Notes under the pieces: model-generated
What the model saw: only the letters and a program-made list of their open reading frames with translations
Databases searched by the model: none
Told to the model about the DNA's origin: nothing
Made by a program: the position numbers and the translations under genes
Shown here: one piece after another, positions 30,604 through 39,378 of the stretch
Layout: every line of letters begins with the position of its first letter
Numbering within the stretch: position 1 is the first letter of the stretch
Assembly (NCBI RefSeq): GCF_011493005.1
Contig: NZ_CP049156.1
Location: 1 to 64,000, forward strand
DNA: 64,000 bases
Reading direction: 5' to 3'
Origin: Caballeronia sp. SBC1
GTDB taxonomy: Bacteria; Pseudomonadota; Gammaproteobacteria; Burkholderiales; Burkholderiaceae

Positions 30604-31914
30604 GTGAGCGACCAGTCCAGTGTCGGAACTTCAACGCGGCGAGCGCCAAAAGCGGCCACTGGTCTTGGCCGGAACTTTGTCGCGATGCTCGTTTGGCAGA
30701 TCGGCAATTACCTTGTGCCGCTCGCTACTTTTCCGTACCTCACACGGATCCTCGGACCGACCGGGTTCGGCGTTTTGGGCTACGTCATGGCGATAGCGAT
30801 CTATGGGACTGTGCTTACCGAATGGGGGTTCAATCTGAGTGGCCCTAAGGCGGTGGTTGCGTTGAGGGGGCGCCCGGTTGAGCTTAACGAACTCATTTGG
30901 TCGACGATTGGCGCGAAGGCGTGTCTTTGCGTGGTCTCGTTCGGCGCGCTGCTCGTAGTGCTTCACTTCGATCATCAAGCCGCGGCCGCGCGCACCGCGA
31001 TCCTGTTGTCCTGGCTGGTCGTGGTCAGCAACATCTTTACCCTGAACTGGCTGTTGCAGGGGCTTGAACGATTCTCGCTATTTGCGACAGTTTCGCTTGC
31101 TGGTCGTTTTTTGACGTTGCCGCTGACATTTCTATTGGTTCATCAATCCGGCGATATAGCCATCGCCGTCGGAATTCAGGCGGCAGCGCCGGTCCTTACC
31201 GCGATTTTCTCGATGGTCGCCGCTCAGCGGCTCGGGGTTTTACGCAGCCCTATGCTTTCTTGGTCATCGGTCCGATCGCGTCTGGAAAAAAGCACCGACA
31301 TGTTCGTATCGTCGGCGTCGGTAACGCTCTTCGGCGCGACTAATACCGTCATTCTGGCCTCGCTGGCCGGACCGTATCAGGTTGGGTTGTATGTTGCCGC
31401 CGATAAGTTAAAGACGGTCGGAAACATGGTCCCCGCACAGATAAATACGATCCTTTATCCCCGTATATCCGCTCTAATGGTTGACGCTCCGCGCGCAGCG
31501 GCTAAGCTGACGCTGATCGGTTTGATAGCAACAGCAGCGACCACGATGCTTGGTGTACTGGTTGTTACATTTTTGTCCGGACACCTGACCAGCCTGATAT
31601 TGGGAAGTGCATTTCACGATTCGGCGACAGTACTTCAGCTGCTTTGCCTAGCTACTTTATTCGGAAACCTCGCGTACTTCCTGGGGCTGCAAGTGCTGGT
31701 CCCTTTCGCTGATAGCCGTAGACGCTCAATCGTTATGCTAGTGGGCGGCGCCCTGAGCATCAGCCTATCGATTGTTCTGGTTCCGCGTTACGGCGCGAAT
31801 GGTGCGGCGGGTTCATTCCTGATCGCCGAGATAGCGATCCTCTGTACGTATCTCCTCATCATCTTGCGGTCGACTCCAATGCGTGCGCATTTCAAGCAGG
31901 TAATGAATTGGTAA
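30604..31914 (+). CDS. wzx: Repeat-unit flippase (Wzx, MATE/MOP family)
   Basis: Moves lipid-linked repeat units across the inner membrane. The 436-residue protein has about 12 hydrophobic segments and the RfbX/Wzx pattern GRNFVAMLVWQIGNYLVPLA, TFPYLTRILGPTGFGVLGYV and LLQGLERF. The start is a GTG at 30604, preceded by GAGGGAGCG. It is the second section of the cluster, after the hairpin, with somewhat lower GC than the upstream genes. Confidence 0.92.
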   Translation: MSDQSSVGTSTRRAPKAATGLGRNFVAMLVWQIGNYLVPLATFPYLTRILGPTGFGVLGYVMAIAIYGTVLTEWGFNLSGPKAVVALRGRPVELNELIWSTIGAKACLCVVSFGALLVVLHFDHQAAAARTAILLSWLVVVSNIFTLNWLLQGLERFSLFATVSLAGRFLTLPLTFLLVHQSGDIAIAVGIQAAAPVLTAIFSMVAAQRLGVLRSPMLSWSSVRSRLEKSTDMFVSSASVTLFGATNTVILASLAGPYQVGLYVAADKLKTVGNMVPAQINTILYPRISALMVDAPRAAAKLTLIGLIATAATTMLGVLVVTFLSGHLTSLILGSAFHDSATVLQLLCLATLFGNLAYFLGLQVLVPFADSRRRSIVMLVGGALSISLSIVLVPRYGANGAAGSFLIAEIAILCTYLLIILRSTPMRAHFKQVMNW

Positions 31915-31923
31915 CTGTCCATC

Positions 31924-32751
31924 ATGTTTAACGTGCACGTTATATCTTTAAAGCGCTCGGTTAGACGCGAATCTATCGCGAAGGTGCTGTCTGATCAAAA
32001 TGTTTCCTTCACTTTTGAAGATGCGTTTGACGCGCGTGTGATGTCCGATTCTGAATTTGGCATGCTTTACGACGACGATTCCGCGCGCAAGCGCCATGGC
32101 CGTTCATTGAGCCGTGCGGAGGTCGCGTGTTTTATAAGTCACAGGGAAGTCTGGAAGAAAATCGCCGAGTCCGGGCACGGTGCGGTTGTGCTTGAGGATG
32201 ACGCACTATTGGAGCCCGCATTCTTCGAACGATTGCTGCTCGCCTCGGACAAGCAGCTCGCATCGATAGCAGACGTCGTATTGCTCGGACGCTCAAAGTT
32301 GCGCCGTGCATCGGCTGGGCGAACCTATTTATACGAGCCACTGAAGCGGGTCGACCTGATCGACGGTATGCGCATTGGTATTCCGTTCAAGCAGTGGACG
32401 TCTGGATCGGTTGGGTACTGGATATCTGCTTATGGCGCACGTTTAGCACTGGGTCATACGAACGGGCCGGTCAAAGCGCTACTCGACGACTGGCCGTGGC
32501 ATCGTGACCACGGCGGTATGTGTGTCAAGCAGCTTCGACCATACGCCGTGTGGGAGGCCTTCGAGACCATGGAAAGCAGCATTGAGGCTCATCGACGAGC
32601 GCTCACGCCGTCGCTTCGGGCCGGCTGGCATGAGGTCGTGCTGAAACCGTTGCGCGTATGCAGAACCGGCGCTCGGTGGATGGTTATATTCGTGCTCAAC
32701 GTAACAGCACGTCGATCTACGTCGCATGTACGCGCAGCCAAGCATGAGTGA
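31924..32751 (+). CDS. Glycosyltransferase family 25
   Basis: A 275-residue LPS-type transferase of the GT25 family. It starts MFNVHVISLKRSVRRESIAK and contains SRAEVACFISHREVWKKI followed by the metal/nucleotide motif VVLEDDALLEP near residue 93, both characteristic of GT25. It should add one sugar (galactose is usual for the family) to the lipid-linked unit. It overlaps the wzy open frame by a few bases at its 3' end. Confidence 0.88.
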   Translation: MFNVHVISLKRSVRRESIAKVLSDQNVSFTFEDAFDARVMSDSEFGMLYDDDSARKRHGRSLSRAEVACFISHREVWKKIAESGHGAVVLEDDALLEPAFFERLLLASDKQLASIADVVLLGRSKLRRASAGRTYLYEPLKRVDLIDGMRIGIPFKQWTSGSVGYWISAYGARLALGHTNGPVKALLDDWPWHRDHGGMCVKQLRPYAVWEAFETMESSIEAHRRALTPSLRAGWHEVVLKPLRVCRTGARWMVIFVLNVTARRSTSHVRAAKHE

Positions 32752-33637
32752 TTTCGGAACATATAGGACGTTGACCGGCTGTCCAGGTGTCGGCGGCGGT
32801 ACTGTGTATCTCACAAGGCCATTGGTTTGGACGTTACTGGTGGCTGGATTTGCGTTGTCACCGGTAGGCGATTTCCTATCTGTGTTCGCGCTGAAAGGCG
32901 GTGTTGGCGGCGACTTTGGAGCACGTTACTCGCTCTTCCTGCGCGGAATTGTCCTCGCTGGCCTGGTGGTCGCGATGTCGATTCGCGGGAAGGTGCAGCT
33001 CTCAAGTTTGCGGATCATGCTCCTTGTCGCCGTTGCCATTAGCGCGTCATCTATCTCGTATGCGCTCGCGGGAATGACCAACGGCGAATATGTCGAGGAG
33101 GTCATCGCCATCCTTAAGGTGTTTTCGTTCTTTGTCTACGTCGCAGCATTGTCAGGCCTGAGTGACCGGCAGTTGGCTAAGCTCGAACCGGTTGTTCGGG
33201 CGGCCTTGCTTATCTATGCGCTCTCGATTTTTGCAGGAGCAATTTTTTCGATCGACATGTTCCGCAGTTATCGGGGAGATACACAGATCCGAGCGGGTTA
33301 TAAGGGAATAGTTTACGCGCAGAACGAGACCTCGGCTCTGATGATGGTCGGACTAGCCTATGGATGCCTGAGGGTTTTACGCCGTGGGTGGACTTTGCTC
33401 GATGCGGTGTTTGTCGGAGTTCTTCTTATCGCGTCGCTGCTCGTCGGCACAAAAGGCGGGGTGGTGGGCGCACTAGGCGTCTTATGTGGCTACTTATACG
33501 CTCGGCATGGGGTCTTCCATGCCACAGTACGGGCAGCTGTGGCCGTGTCGCTGCTCGCAAGCACCCCCGGCGTCAGAATAGTTGTCGTGCTATCTGATTC
33601 TTATAGACATGGTCCGGGGGCGGTAAAATCAGGGTGA

Positions 33638-34135
33638 ATGAAAACCTACTCAGCAGAAAGAAAAGAATCGCTGGTGCGGCGCATGATGCCACCGGAAAAC
33701 GCGCTGGTTTCGGCGCTGGCCAGAGAAACGGGGATTACCGAACAGACGTTGTACACGTGGCGCCGACAGGCGAAAGGACAAGGGTTGGCCGTGCCGGGCG
33801 ATGGGAAGAATCCCGAAGCATGGTCTTCGGAGGACAAGTTTGCAGTAGTGCTGGAAACCGCGCCGCTCAATGCAGCGGAGCTGGCCGAGTATTGTCGTCG
33901 AAAGGGTCTTTATCCAGAACAGATATCCGCCTGGCGAGCCGCTTGCCGTTCGGCCAATGCGAATGCCACGGAGCAGGCACGCGAGCAGCGCCATCAGTCG
34001 AAGGACGACAAGAAGCGGATCCAGCAGCTCGAGAAGGAATTGCAGCGCAAGGAGAAGGCGCTGGCGGAAGCGGCTGCGCTGCTGATTCTGAGAAAAAAAG
34101 CCCAGGCGATCTGGGGAGACAAAGAGGACGATTAA
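33638..34135 (+). CDS. IS3-family transposase OrfA
   Basis: A 165-residue DNA-binding protein. Its N-terminal half is a transposase helix-turn-helix (ALARETGITEQTLYTWRRQ), repeated by a second helix-turn-helix-like unit (ELAEYCRRKGLYPEQISAWR). The C-terminus is a leucine-zipper-like coiled coil (IQQLEKELQRKEKALAEAAA). Near its end is a run of seven A (34093-34099) in frame A-AAA-AAA, the site for -1 frameshifting into orfB. Confidence 0.88.
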   Translation: MKTYSAERKESLVRRMMPPENALVSALARETGITEQTLYTWRRQAKGQGLAVPGDGKNPEAWSSEDKFAVVLETAPLNAAELAEYCRRKGLYPEQISAWRAACRSANANATEQAREQRHQSKDDKKRIQQLEKELQRKEKALAEAAALLILRKKAQAIWGDKEDD

Positions 34136-35190
34136 TCAACGTCCCGGATCGCCTGTTATGTGTATCGTTGATACGCGAGGCGGCGCAGTCAGGCTGCCGG
34201 CTGGAGAAGGCTTGCGACGAGCTGGGCCTGAGCCTGCGCACGTTCCAGCGCTGGGTGGGTGACGGTGACGCGGTGCACGCCGATGGCCGTACCACGACCG
34301 AACGGCCGCCGCCGGGTAACCAGCTGAGTGAGGCCGAACGGCAACAGATTCTTGAGGTAGCCAATAGTGCGGAGTTTGCCAGCTTGCCGCCCAGCCAGAT
34401 CGTGCCAAGCCTGGCGGATCGCGGCGTGTATGTCGCGTCGGAATCGAGCTTTTACCGCGTGCTGCGCAGCGCCTCGCAGCAGCATCACCGGGGTCGTGCG
34501 CGCAAGCCTTCGACCCGGGTGGTGACCAGTCATTGTGCGACAGCGCCGAATCAGGTCTGGTCGTGGGACATCACGTGGCTGCAGGCGGCGGTCAAAGGAC
34601 AGTACTACTACTGGTACATGATGCTGGACGTGTTCAGCCGCAAGATTGTTGCTCACGAAGTGCATGAAGCCGAATCGGCGGAACTGGCCGCGTTGCTGAT
34701 GCGGCGTGCCAGTCTGGCCGAGGGCCTGGCAGGACGTCCTCTGGTGCTGCACTCGGATAACGGCAGCCCGATGAAGGGTGCGACGATGCTTGCCACTCTG
34801 GAGAACTTGGGGGTTGCGGCCTCGTTTAGCCGCCCGCGTGTGAGTAATGACAACCCGTACGCAGAGTCGCTGTTCCGCACCTGCAAGTACCGGCCCGACT
34901 ATCCACGCAGGCCGTTCGGCAGCGTGGATGAGGCCCGTGCCTGGACGCAGAAGTTCGTGCGTTGGTACAACCAGGAGCACAAACACAGCGGCCTGAAATT
35001 CGTCACGCCGGCGCAGCGCCACAACGGCGTAGCCGCCGCAGTGCTCGCGCAACGTGAAGCCGTTTATGCAGAGGCCAGGCAGCGCAATCCACAGCGTTGG
35101 TCCCGATCGACGCGCAATTGGGAATTGAAGGATGAAGTCTGGCTCAATCCGGAGCGTATGCAGCCGGAAGAACTAAAGCAGTTTGCTTGA
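34093..35190 (+). CDS. IS3-family transposase OrfB (DDE integrase, by -1 frameshift)
   Basis: Catalytic part of the OrfAB transposase, expressed by slipping at the A7 run. In the -1 frame the product runs from KKSPGDLGRQRGR to the stop at 35188-35190, about 365 residues. It has a helix-turn-helix (CDELGLSLRTFQRWVGDGD) and the rve integrase core: first Asp in VWSWDITWLQA, second Asp in LVLHSDNGSPMKG and the Glu in SNDNPYAESLFRTCK, with KYRPDYP after it. The DDE triad is complete, so the element may be active. The same frame is open from 33634 without a stop. Confidence 0.87.
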   Translation, partial: KKSPGDLGRQRGRLINVPDRLLCVSLIREAAQSGCRLEKACDELGLSLRTFQRWVGDGDAVHADGRTTTERPPPGNQLSEAERQQILEVANSAEFASLPPSQIVPSLADRGVYVASESSFYRVLRSASQQHHRGRARKPSTRVVTSHCATAPNQVWSWDITWLQAAVKGQYYYWYMMLDVFSRKIVAHEVHEAESAELAALLMRRASLAEGLAGRPLVLHSDNGSPMKGATMLATLENLGVAASFSRPRVSNDNPYAESLFRTCKYRPDYPRRPFGSVDEARAWTQKFVRWYNQEHKHSGLKFVTPAQRHNGVAAAVLAQREAVYAEARQRNPQRWSRSTRNWELKDEVWLNPERMQPEELKQFA

Positions 35191-35717
35191 AGTGACGCGA
35201 CAACTACGTTGACAACCGCCGAGCATTGCAATCATCGCCTATGTTTCAGTGCCAGCAATACAGCAGGCAGCCGATCTTAGCCTTCAATACTTCGCGGACC
35301 AGCAGGGCCGTGTCGCCGATGACCAGATGCTCACCACGGTGATGTCCGGGCGCAACATAAAGTTTGCGAATGTGTGGAGTGACCTCGCGCAACAAAACTA
35401 CGTTGCGCTTTTGACGGGCGGCTATCCAACGGTTCGTTATGCGATCGAGATTGATGGCCCAGACCTATTGCTGGCGCTGGGTCTGCCGGTGTTCTCATTC
35501 TATCTTTACGATTTGAGTCGAACGTTCATATCTCGTCGGCGCGGGCCGCTGGCCCGATTCGAAAAACTGTTCTTTGTTGTGGTGATGATAATTGCCTGCA
35601 CCGCCGGGCATGTGCTCGTATCGGCGATCGCTGCTCCATACCTAGCCGTCATAGCGGTACTTGTGAGACGCACCGCTGTGTTGAGTAACTCACCATTCTC
35701 TAACCGTGGACACGATC

Positions 35718-36872
35718 ATGATTGAAACTAAAATTAGTCCCACGGTCGGTCTCGCGTCACGAACGCCGCTAAACGTTCTTCATGTCGGAGCAGGTTTTGG
35801 ACAACGTGGCGGAGTTGCGTCTGTCTTAAGCGAGATTGCCGCGAGCAAGAAGTTTTTTGAAATCGAAGACATTGCATTGTCTTTCTTTGAAACACGCGGG
35901 TTCAAAAAACCGATCAACGTGCTGTTATTCGGTCTCGTCGATATTCCTCGCTTTGCCATTGCAATGAACAGAAACGTGGAAATTGTTCATTTTCATGTGT
36001 CGGCGAAAGGATCGTTTTATAGAAAATTTGCCCTCTATGTTCTTGCGAGGCTATGGGGGAAAAAGACATTATTTCATTGGCATTCGAACGACCTTGCAGG
36101 GTTTCAGTCCAGCGCAGGGTCAGCAACGGCCCGTGCGATATCACATTTCATTCGAAACGCGGATGCGGTAATCGGTGTGTCCGAAGAGATGAGTCAGGAT
36201 TTGTTACGCGAAAGGGGCAGTCGAGACGGCGTATATACGATCGGGAACAGCGCATACGCGGCAGAGAAGGCGGCGGGGAATGGAGAGCAAGAAACATTAG
36301 GCGATAGAGGTGTTTTGCCCTACCTCGCCTTTGCGGGCCGATTTGTGCCGGAGAAAGGAATCGCCGATTTATTTGCCGCTGTTGCTTTGCTAAAAAATGA
36401 AGGATGTTTCCTCCGTCTTAAGCTCGCTGGAACCGGAGATATTCCCGCTTGGGAGCTAAGGGCCAAGGATCTCGGAATCGACGATTGCGTCACGTTTGTC
36501 GGATGGCTCCGCGGCGAGGAGAAGTTGCAGTTCTATCGCAATGCGAGTGCGTTTTGCTTGCCTAGCTATCGGGAGTCGTTTGGCATTGTGACGCTTGAGG
36601 CTATGTTTTGCGGTATCGCCGTAATCGGTACAAAAACGGCCGGCTTTCTTGCTCTCGTGGAGGAGGGCGTGACAGGTTATCTGGTTGCGCCGCGTGATCC
36701 CGAAGCGTTGGCGGCACGCATCCGCACGTTGATCGACAACCCAGAGCGTAGCCGAAAGATGGGATTTGCTGGCCTTGCTAGAGCACGACGCCTTTTTTCG
36801 ATCGAAGCCGTCACCAGTCAATATGTCCAATGCTATCGCGACATCGTTGTGAAAAGGAAAGGAATACGATGA
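35718..36872 (+). CDS. Glycosyltransferase family 4
   Basis: A 384-residue retaining GT-B enzyme. The N-terminal domain has the glycine loop HVGAGFGQRGGVASVLSEI. The C-terminal Rossmann domain begins LAFAGRFVPEKGIADLFAAV and holds the donor-binding ESFGIVTLEAMFCGIAVIGT (E-x7-E motif). The start is the ATG at 35718; a GTG at 35706 is in frame. Lower GC and many AAA/ATT codons than flanking genes suggest a separate origin. It probably extends the repeat unit. Its stop overlaps an ATG (ATGA at 36869). Confidence 0.9.
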   Translation: MIETKISPTVGLASRTPLNVLHVGAGFGQRGGVASVLSEIAASKKFFEIEDIALSFFETRGFKKPINVLLFGLVDIPRFAIAMNRNVEIVHFHVSAKGSFYRKFALYVLARLWGKKTLFHWHSNDLAGFQSSAGSATARAISHFIRNADAVIGVSEEMSQDLLRERGSRDGVYTIGNSAYAAEKAAGNGEQETLGDRGVLPYLAFAGRFVPEKGIADLFAAVALLKNEGCFLRLKLAGTGDIPAWELRAKDLGIDDCVTFVGWLRGEEKLQFYRNASAFCLPSYRESFGIVTLEAMFCGIAVIGTKTAGFLALVEEGVTGYLVAPRDPEALAARIRTLIDNPERSRKMGFAGLARARRLFSIEAVTSQYVQCYRDIVVKRKGIR

Positions 36873-37177
36873 ATAAAAAATGGATGGATGCGGCTCGGCA
36901 ATGCATCGCGTTCGCTGCGTTGCGTCAGCAGTGGAGTGTCTCGGGAAACGAGCCAAACGGCGCAAATGCCAACCTGATTGAGGGGCGATTTCCGACGATC
37001 TCCTTGCTAGATCGGGAACATGGGATTGATCCAGCAATGGCGCATGCGGGGAACCTGCCCGGACGGCATCGAGTTACATACGATCCCCTGGTTTGTGGGT
37101 GCGATGCTGCACATGCCAGATTAATGATTGCGGTGCCATTAGTACATGAATCGAGAATAGTTAGACATGACAAGACC
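36873..37177 (+). other. 305-bp stretch with an open frame before the lyase
   Basis: The frame of the lyase gene stays open here and has an ATG at 36869 overlapping the GT4 stop (ATGA), as in coupled genes. The encoded peptide (MNKKWMDAARQCIAFAALRQ...) shows no family feature and would place a signal peptide in the middle of the protein. It may be a small coupled gene degraded into fusion with the lyase frame, or an untranslated leader. Confidence 0.4.
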
Positions 37178-37975
37178 ATGGGATGGTTCCGGCGGCTCGT
37201 TGGGTTGGCGGCGCTATCTAGCTGCGGCCTTGCCGTCGCGCAGGCACCGGTCGTGACTTGGACCGACCCGGATACTCAAGGCTGGGCGGCCACCTACGAT
37301 CCACTCTACGTCGCGGATTGGCGGGGTGGCATTGACCCGGAAATCGACGTCCAGTCCAATCCCGGTGACATCAGTGTAGTGGCTGACCCGGTTGTTCCTG
37401 GTCGCAATGCCCTACGCGCAAGCATCAGCATCACTGAAAATTTTTCTGGCGTTGCAAACGGGACGCCGCGCGCGGAAGTACTTTTTCCAGCTCCTGTCAC
37501 GTTTGCACAGGGTAAGGACTATTTGATCAGGTGGAGCACATTTCTTCCGATCGGCTTTGTGTTTGACTCGAAGCAACTAGTAATCGTCACGCAGATTCAC
37601 CAGTCCCTGACGACGGGCTCACCAACGATCGCACTAGGCTTACTCGGGACACAGTATGGGATATCCGAACGTGGCGGATCGAATCCAACGGTCGCATCGG
37701 GCGGGAAATGGCTCTGTTGTGCGGACGCGGATAGGGGGAAATGGGTGAATTGGGCCTTACGTTACGTTCCCGACGAAACGGGACAGCATTCCTCGCTCGA
37801 GCTCTATAAAGACGGAACGTCGGTGTATGCCGTGCAAGGAGCGCCAAATGCATATATGACAGATCAAAGTGCCTATCTCAAGATGGGGCTGTATAAAGCA
37901 GGCTGGAAAACGCAGCCGTCGGATGTTACTCAGATCACCATGTTTTTCGGGCCGGTGTACGTTTCTCAGCGGTGA
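37178..37975 (+). CDS. Secreted polysaccharide lyase, heparin-lyase-I-like jelly roll
   Basis: A 265-residue exported protein. Signal peptide MGWFRRLVGLAALSSCGLAVAQA, cleaved after AQA. The mature part has the pattern of the polysaccharide lyase jelly-roll family (PF14099-like): NGTPRAEVLFPAP, YLIRWSTFLPIGFVF, VIVTQIHQ and a C-terminal YLKMGLYKAGW. Lyases encoded in EPS clusters trim or release the polymer in the periplasm or outside. ManNAcA is a uronic acid, so a beta-eliminating enzyme fits. The start at 37178 is chosen because it places the signal peptide at the N-terminus; the frame is open from 36830. Confidence 0.78.
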   Translation: MGWFRRLVGLAALSSCGLAVAQAPVVTWTDPDTQGWAATYDPLYVADWRGGIDPEIDVQSNPGDISVVADPVVPGRNALRASISITENFSGVANGTPRAEVLFPAPVTFAQGKDYLIRWSTFLPIGFVFDSKQLVIVTQIHQSLTTGSPTIALGLLGTQYGISERGGSNPTVASGGKWLCCADADRGKWVNWALRYVPDETGQHSSLELYKDGTSVYAVQGAPNAYMTDQSAYLKMGLYKAGWKTQPSDVTQITMFFGPVYVSQR

Positions 37976-38163
37976 TTGTGGCCTACGAGGCATCCAGGGT
38001 AGATAGAGTATTTCAACGGCTGGACTGATTTTCGCTCTCGTGGCTCCCTAATCGTTCAGCGCTGGGCCAACGCTTCGTTGGTCAGTAATGCGACGCTCTC
38101 GCTGTGCCATTTCACGATGCAACCGACTCGCCGTGTTGCATTGATCCTCTACGATTTCAAGTG

Positions 38164-39378
38164 ATGCAAATGCCAACAATGACTGAAGGAGTTTTCGACG
38201 CGAAGCCTATTGCTGACGCGCTGCTCGAGCAATGCCGTGAGGGCAGATTTGGTGGACATGATCCCTTCGATGGATTGAATAGCTCCTTGTTCGATAGACT
38301 CGGCGGGAACCGTTTTCCCCTTGCGCGTATTGCGTGGTTACAACTGCACAAGCGAAGTCCGGTGAACCTAAGGAGTCTTGTCGGCGTTCCGCAAAAACGC
38401 AATCCGAAAGGTATCGCGTTGTTTATTCTCGGACTGATTGAGCGCTGTCGCGACGCTACTGGCGGCGAGGATCTTGATGAGGCTGTCGCGCTCGGTGATT
38501 GGCTACTCACGCAGTGCGTTGACCGCGGCATTTGGAAGCATCACGCTTGGGGATATCATTTCGATTGGGCGGCCAGAGCGTTCTATGTGCCTCGTGGCAA
38601 ACCCAACGCCATCACGACTTGTTACGTGGCAAGGGCGCTTTACGAGCTTGGGCGTGTGAGCGGATGTCCTCGCTTCCTTGAGGCGGCGACCGATGCCGGA
38701 TTTTTTATCGACAGCCTGTACATCCGAACATCGGATCTCGAATACTACGCATACATCCCAGGTGAGACGGCGTTTGTGCATAACGCGAGTCTTTGGTCCG
38801 CTGCCATTGTGGCGCGGACAGCAGCGCGAATAGGCAACGAGCCAATGCGCGAGCGTGCATTGCGGGTGGCTCGGCAGTCCGCGTCAATGCAGCGGCAGGG
38901 TGGCGAATGGCCTTATGGAGCACGGACGCATCACGCTTTCATCGACGGATTTCACACCGGTTACAACCTTGAAGCGCTCTACCTCATCCAGAAGGCGGCC
39001 GGGACGACAGAATTCTCGACGGTGATTGAAAAAGGTATGGAGTACTATCGGAATAATTTCTTTTTACCCGACGGGACTGTCAAGTATTACCACAATCGAA
39101 TCTGGCCGCTCGACACGCATTCAGTTGCACAAGCTGTCGTAACCCTGATAAGAGTTGGTGGCACGGAAACGGACTTTGCGCTGGCTCGTGCTGTCCTCGT
39201 GAGGGCACATGCATCGCTGTATATGGTCGATAAAAAGCGGTTCGTTTATCAAAAGGGGCGGTGTATCACGAACCGCATTAACTACTTGCGCTGGACGCAA
39301 GCGTGGGCGTTCTACGCATTGAGCCTTTATGCGGCACAGCCATCAGGCCTTTCGGATATTCACGATGAATCGCATTGA
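38164..39378 (+). CDS. Uncharacterised alpha/alpha-barrel protein of the EPS cluster
   Basis: A protein of about 404 residues with repeating helical hairpins typical of (alpha/alpha)6 toroids, the fold of many glycosidases, lyases and epimerases. Aromatic and acidic clusters that could line a sugar-binding cleft include HHAWGYHFDWAARAFY, GGEWPYGARTHHAFIDGFHT and YYHNRIWPLDTHSVAQ. No signal peptide is seen. Related proteins in EPS clusters are, from memory, often mislabelled as delta-aminolevulinate dehydratase. It lies between a lyase and the WecG-like transferase, so polymer modification is the best guess. Several starts are possible (GTG 38104, ATG 38164, 38170, 38179). Confidence 0.7.
   Translation: MQMPTMTEGVFDAKPIADALLEQCREGRFGGHDPFDGLNSSLFDRLGGNRFPLARIAWLQLHKRSPVNLRSLVGVPQKRNPKGIALFILGLIERCRDATGGEDLDEAVALGDWLLTQCVDRGIWKHHAWGYHFDWAARAFYVPRGKPNAITTCYVARALYELGRVSGCPRFLEAATDAGFFIDSLYIRTSDLEYYAYIPGETAFVHNASLWSAAIVARTAARIGNEPMRERALRVARQSASMQRQGGEWPYGARTHHAFIDGFHTGYNLEALYLIQKAAGTTEFSTVIEKGMEYYRNNFFLPDGTVKYYHNRIWPLDTHSVAQAVVTLIRVGGTETDFALARAVLVRAHASLYMVDKKRFVYQKGRCITNRINYLRWTQAWAFYALSLYAAQPSGLSDIHDESH

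Larger units (their letters stand above)
33571..35214 (+). mobile_element. IS3-family insertion sequence inside wzy
   Basis: About 1644 bp. Left terminal inverted repeat GTCAGAATAGTTGTCGTG (33572-33589) matches 14 of 18 bases with the reverse complement of the right end, GTCAACGTAGTTGTCGCG (35213 to 35196). The right end finishes GACA, fitting the IS3-family TG..CA rule; the left end has CG instead of TG. It carries orfA (33638-34135) and orfB in the -1 frame, with intact-looking open frames. Flanks CGG and ACC give no clear 3-bp duplication, so exact ends are uncertain by a base or two. Confidence 0.85.
32744..35725 (+). pseudogene. wzy: O-antigen/EPS polymerase Wzy, split by an IS element
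   Basis: The N-terminal part (32744-33570, about 275 residues, about 8 membrane segments) includes YVEEVIAILKVFSFFVYVAA and GIVYAQNETSALMMVGLAYG, typical of Wzy polymerases. It then runs into the IS left end and stops at 33635-33637. The C-terminal part (about 35215-35725, about 170 residues, with YFADQQGRVADDQMLTTVMS and further hydrophobic segments) resumes in the same frame. Removing 1644 bp gives one polymerase of about 445 residues, the usual Wzy length. No target duplication is obvious. The start could also be the ATG at 32726. The product is probably inactive as polymerase. Confidence 0.85.

Noticed and set aside
33568..35217. 3-bp target duplication flanking the IS
   Set aside because: Flanks read CGG and ACC at the best IR-defined ends; a CCG pair exists only if the ends are shifted against the inverted repeats and would break the wzy frame.
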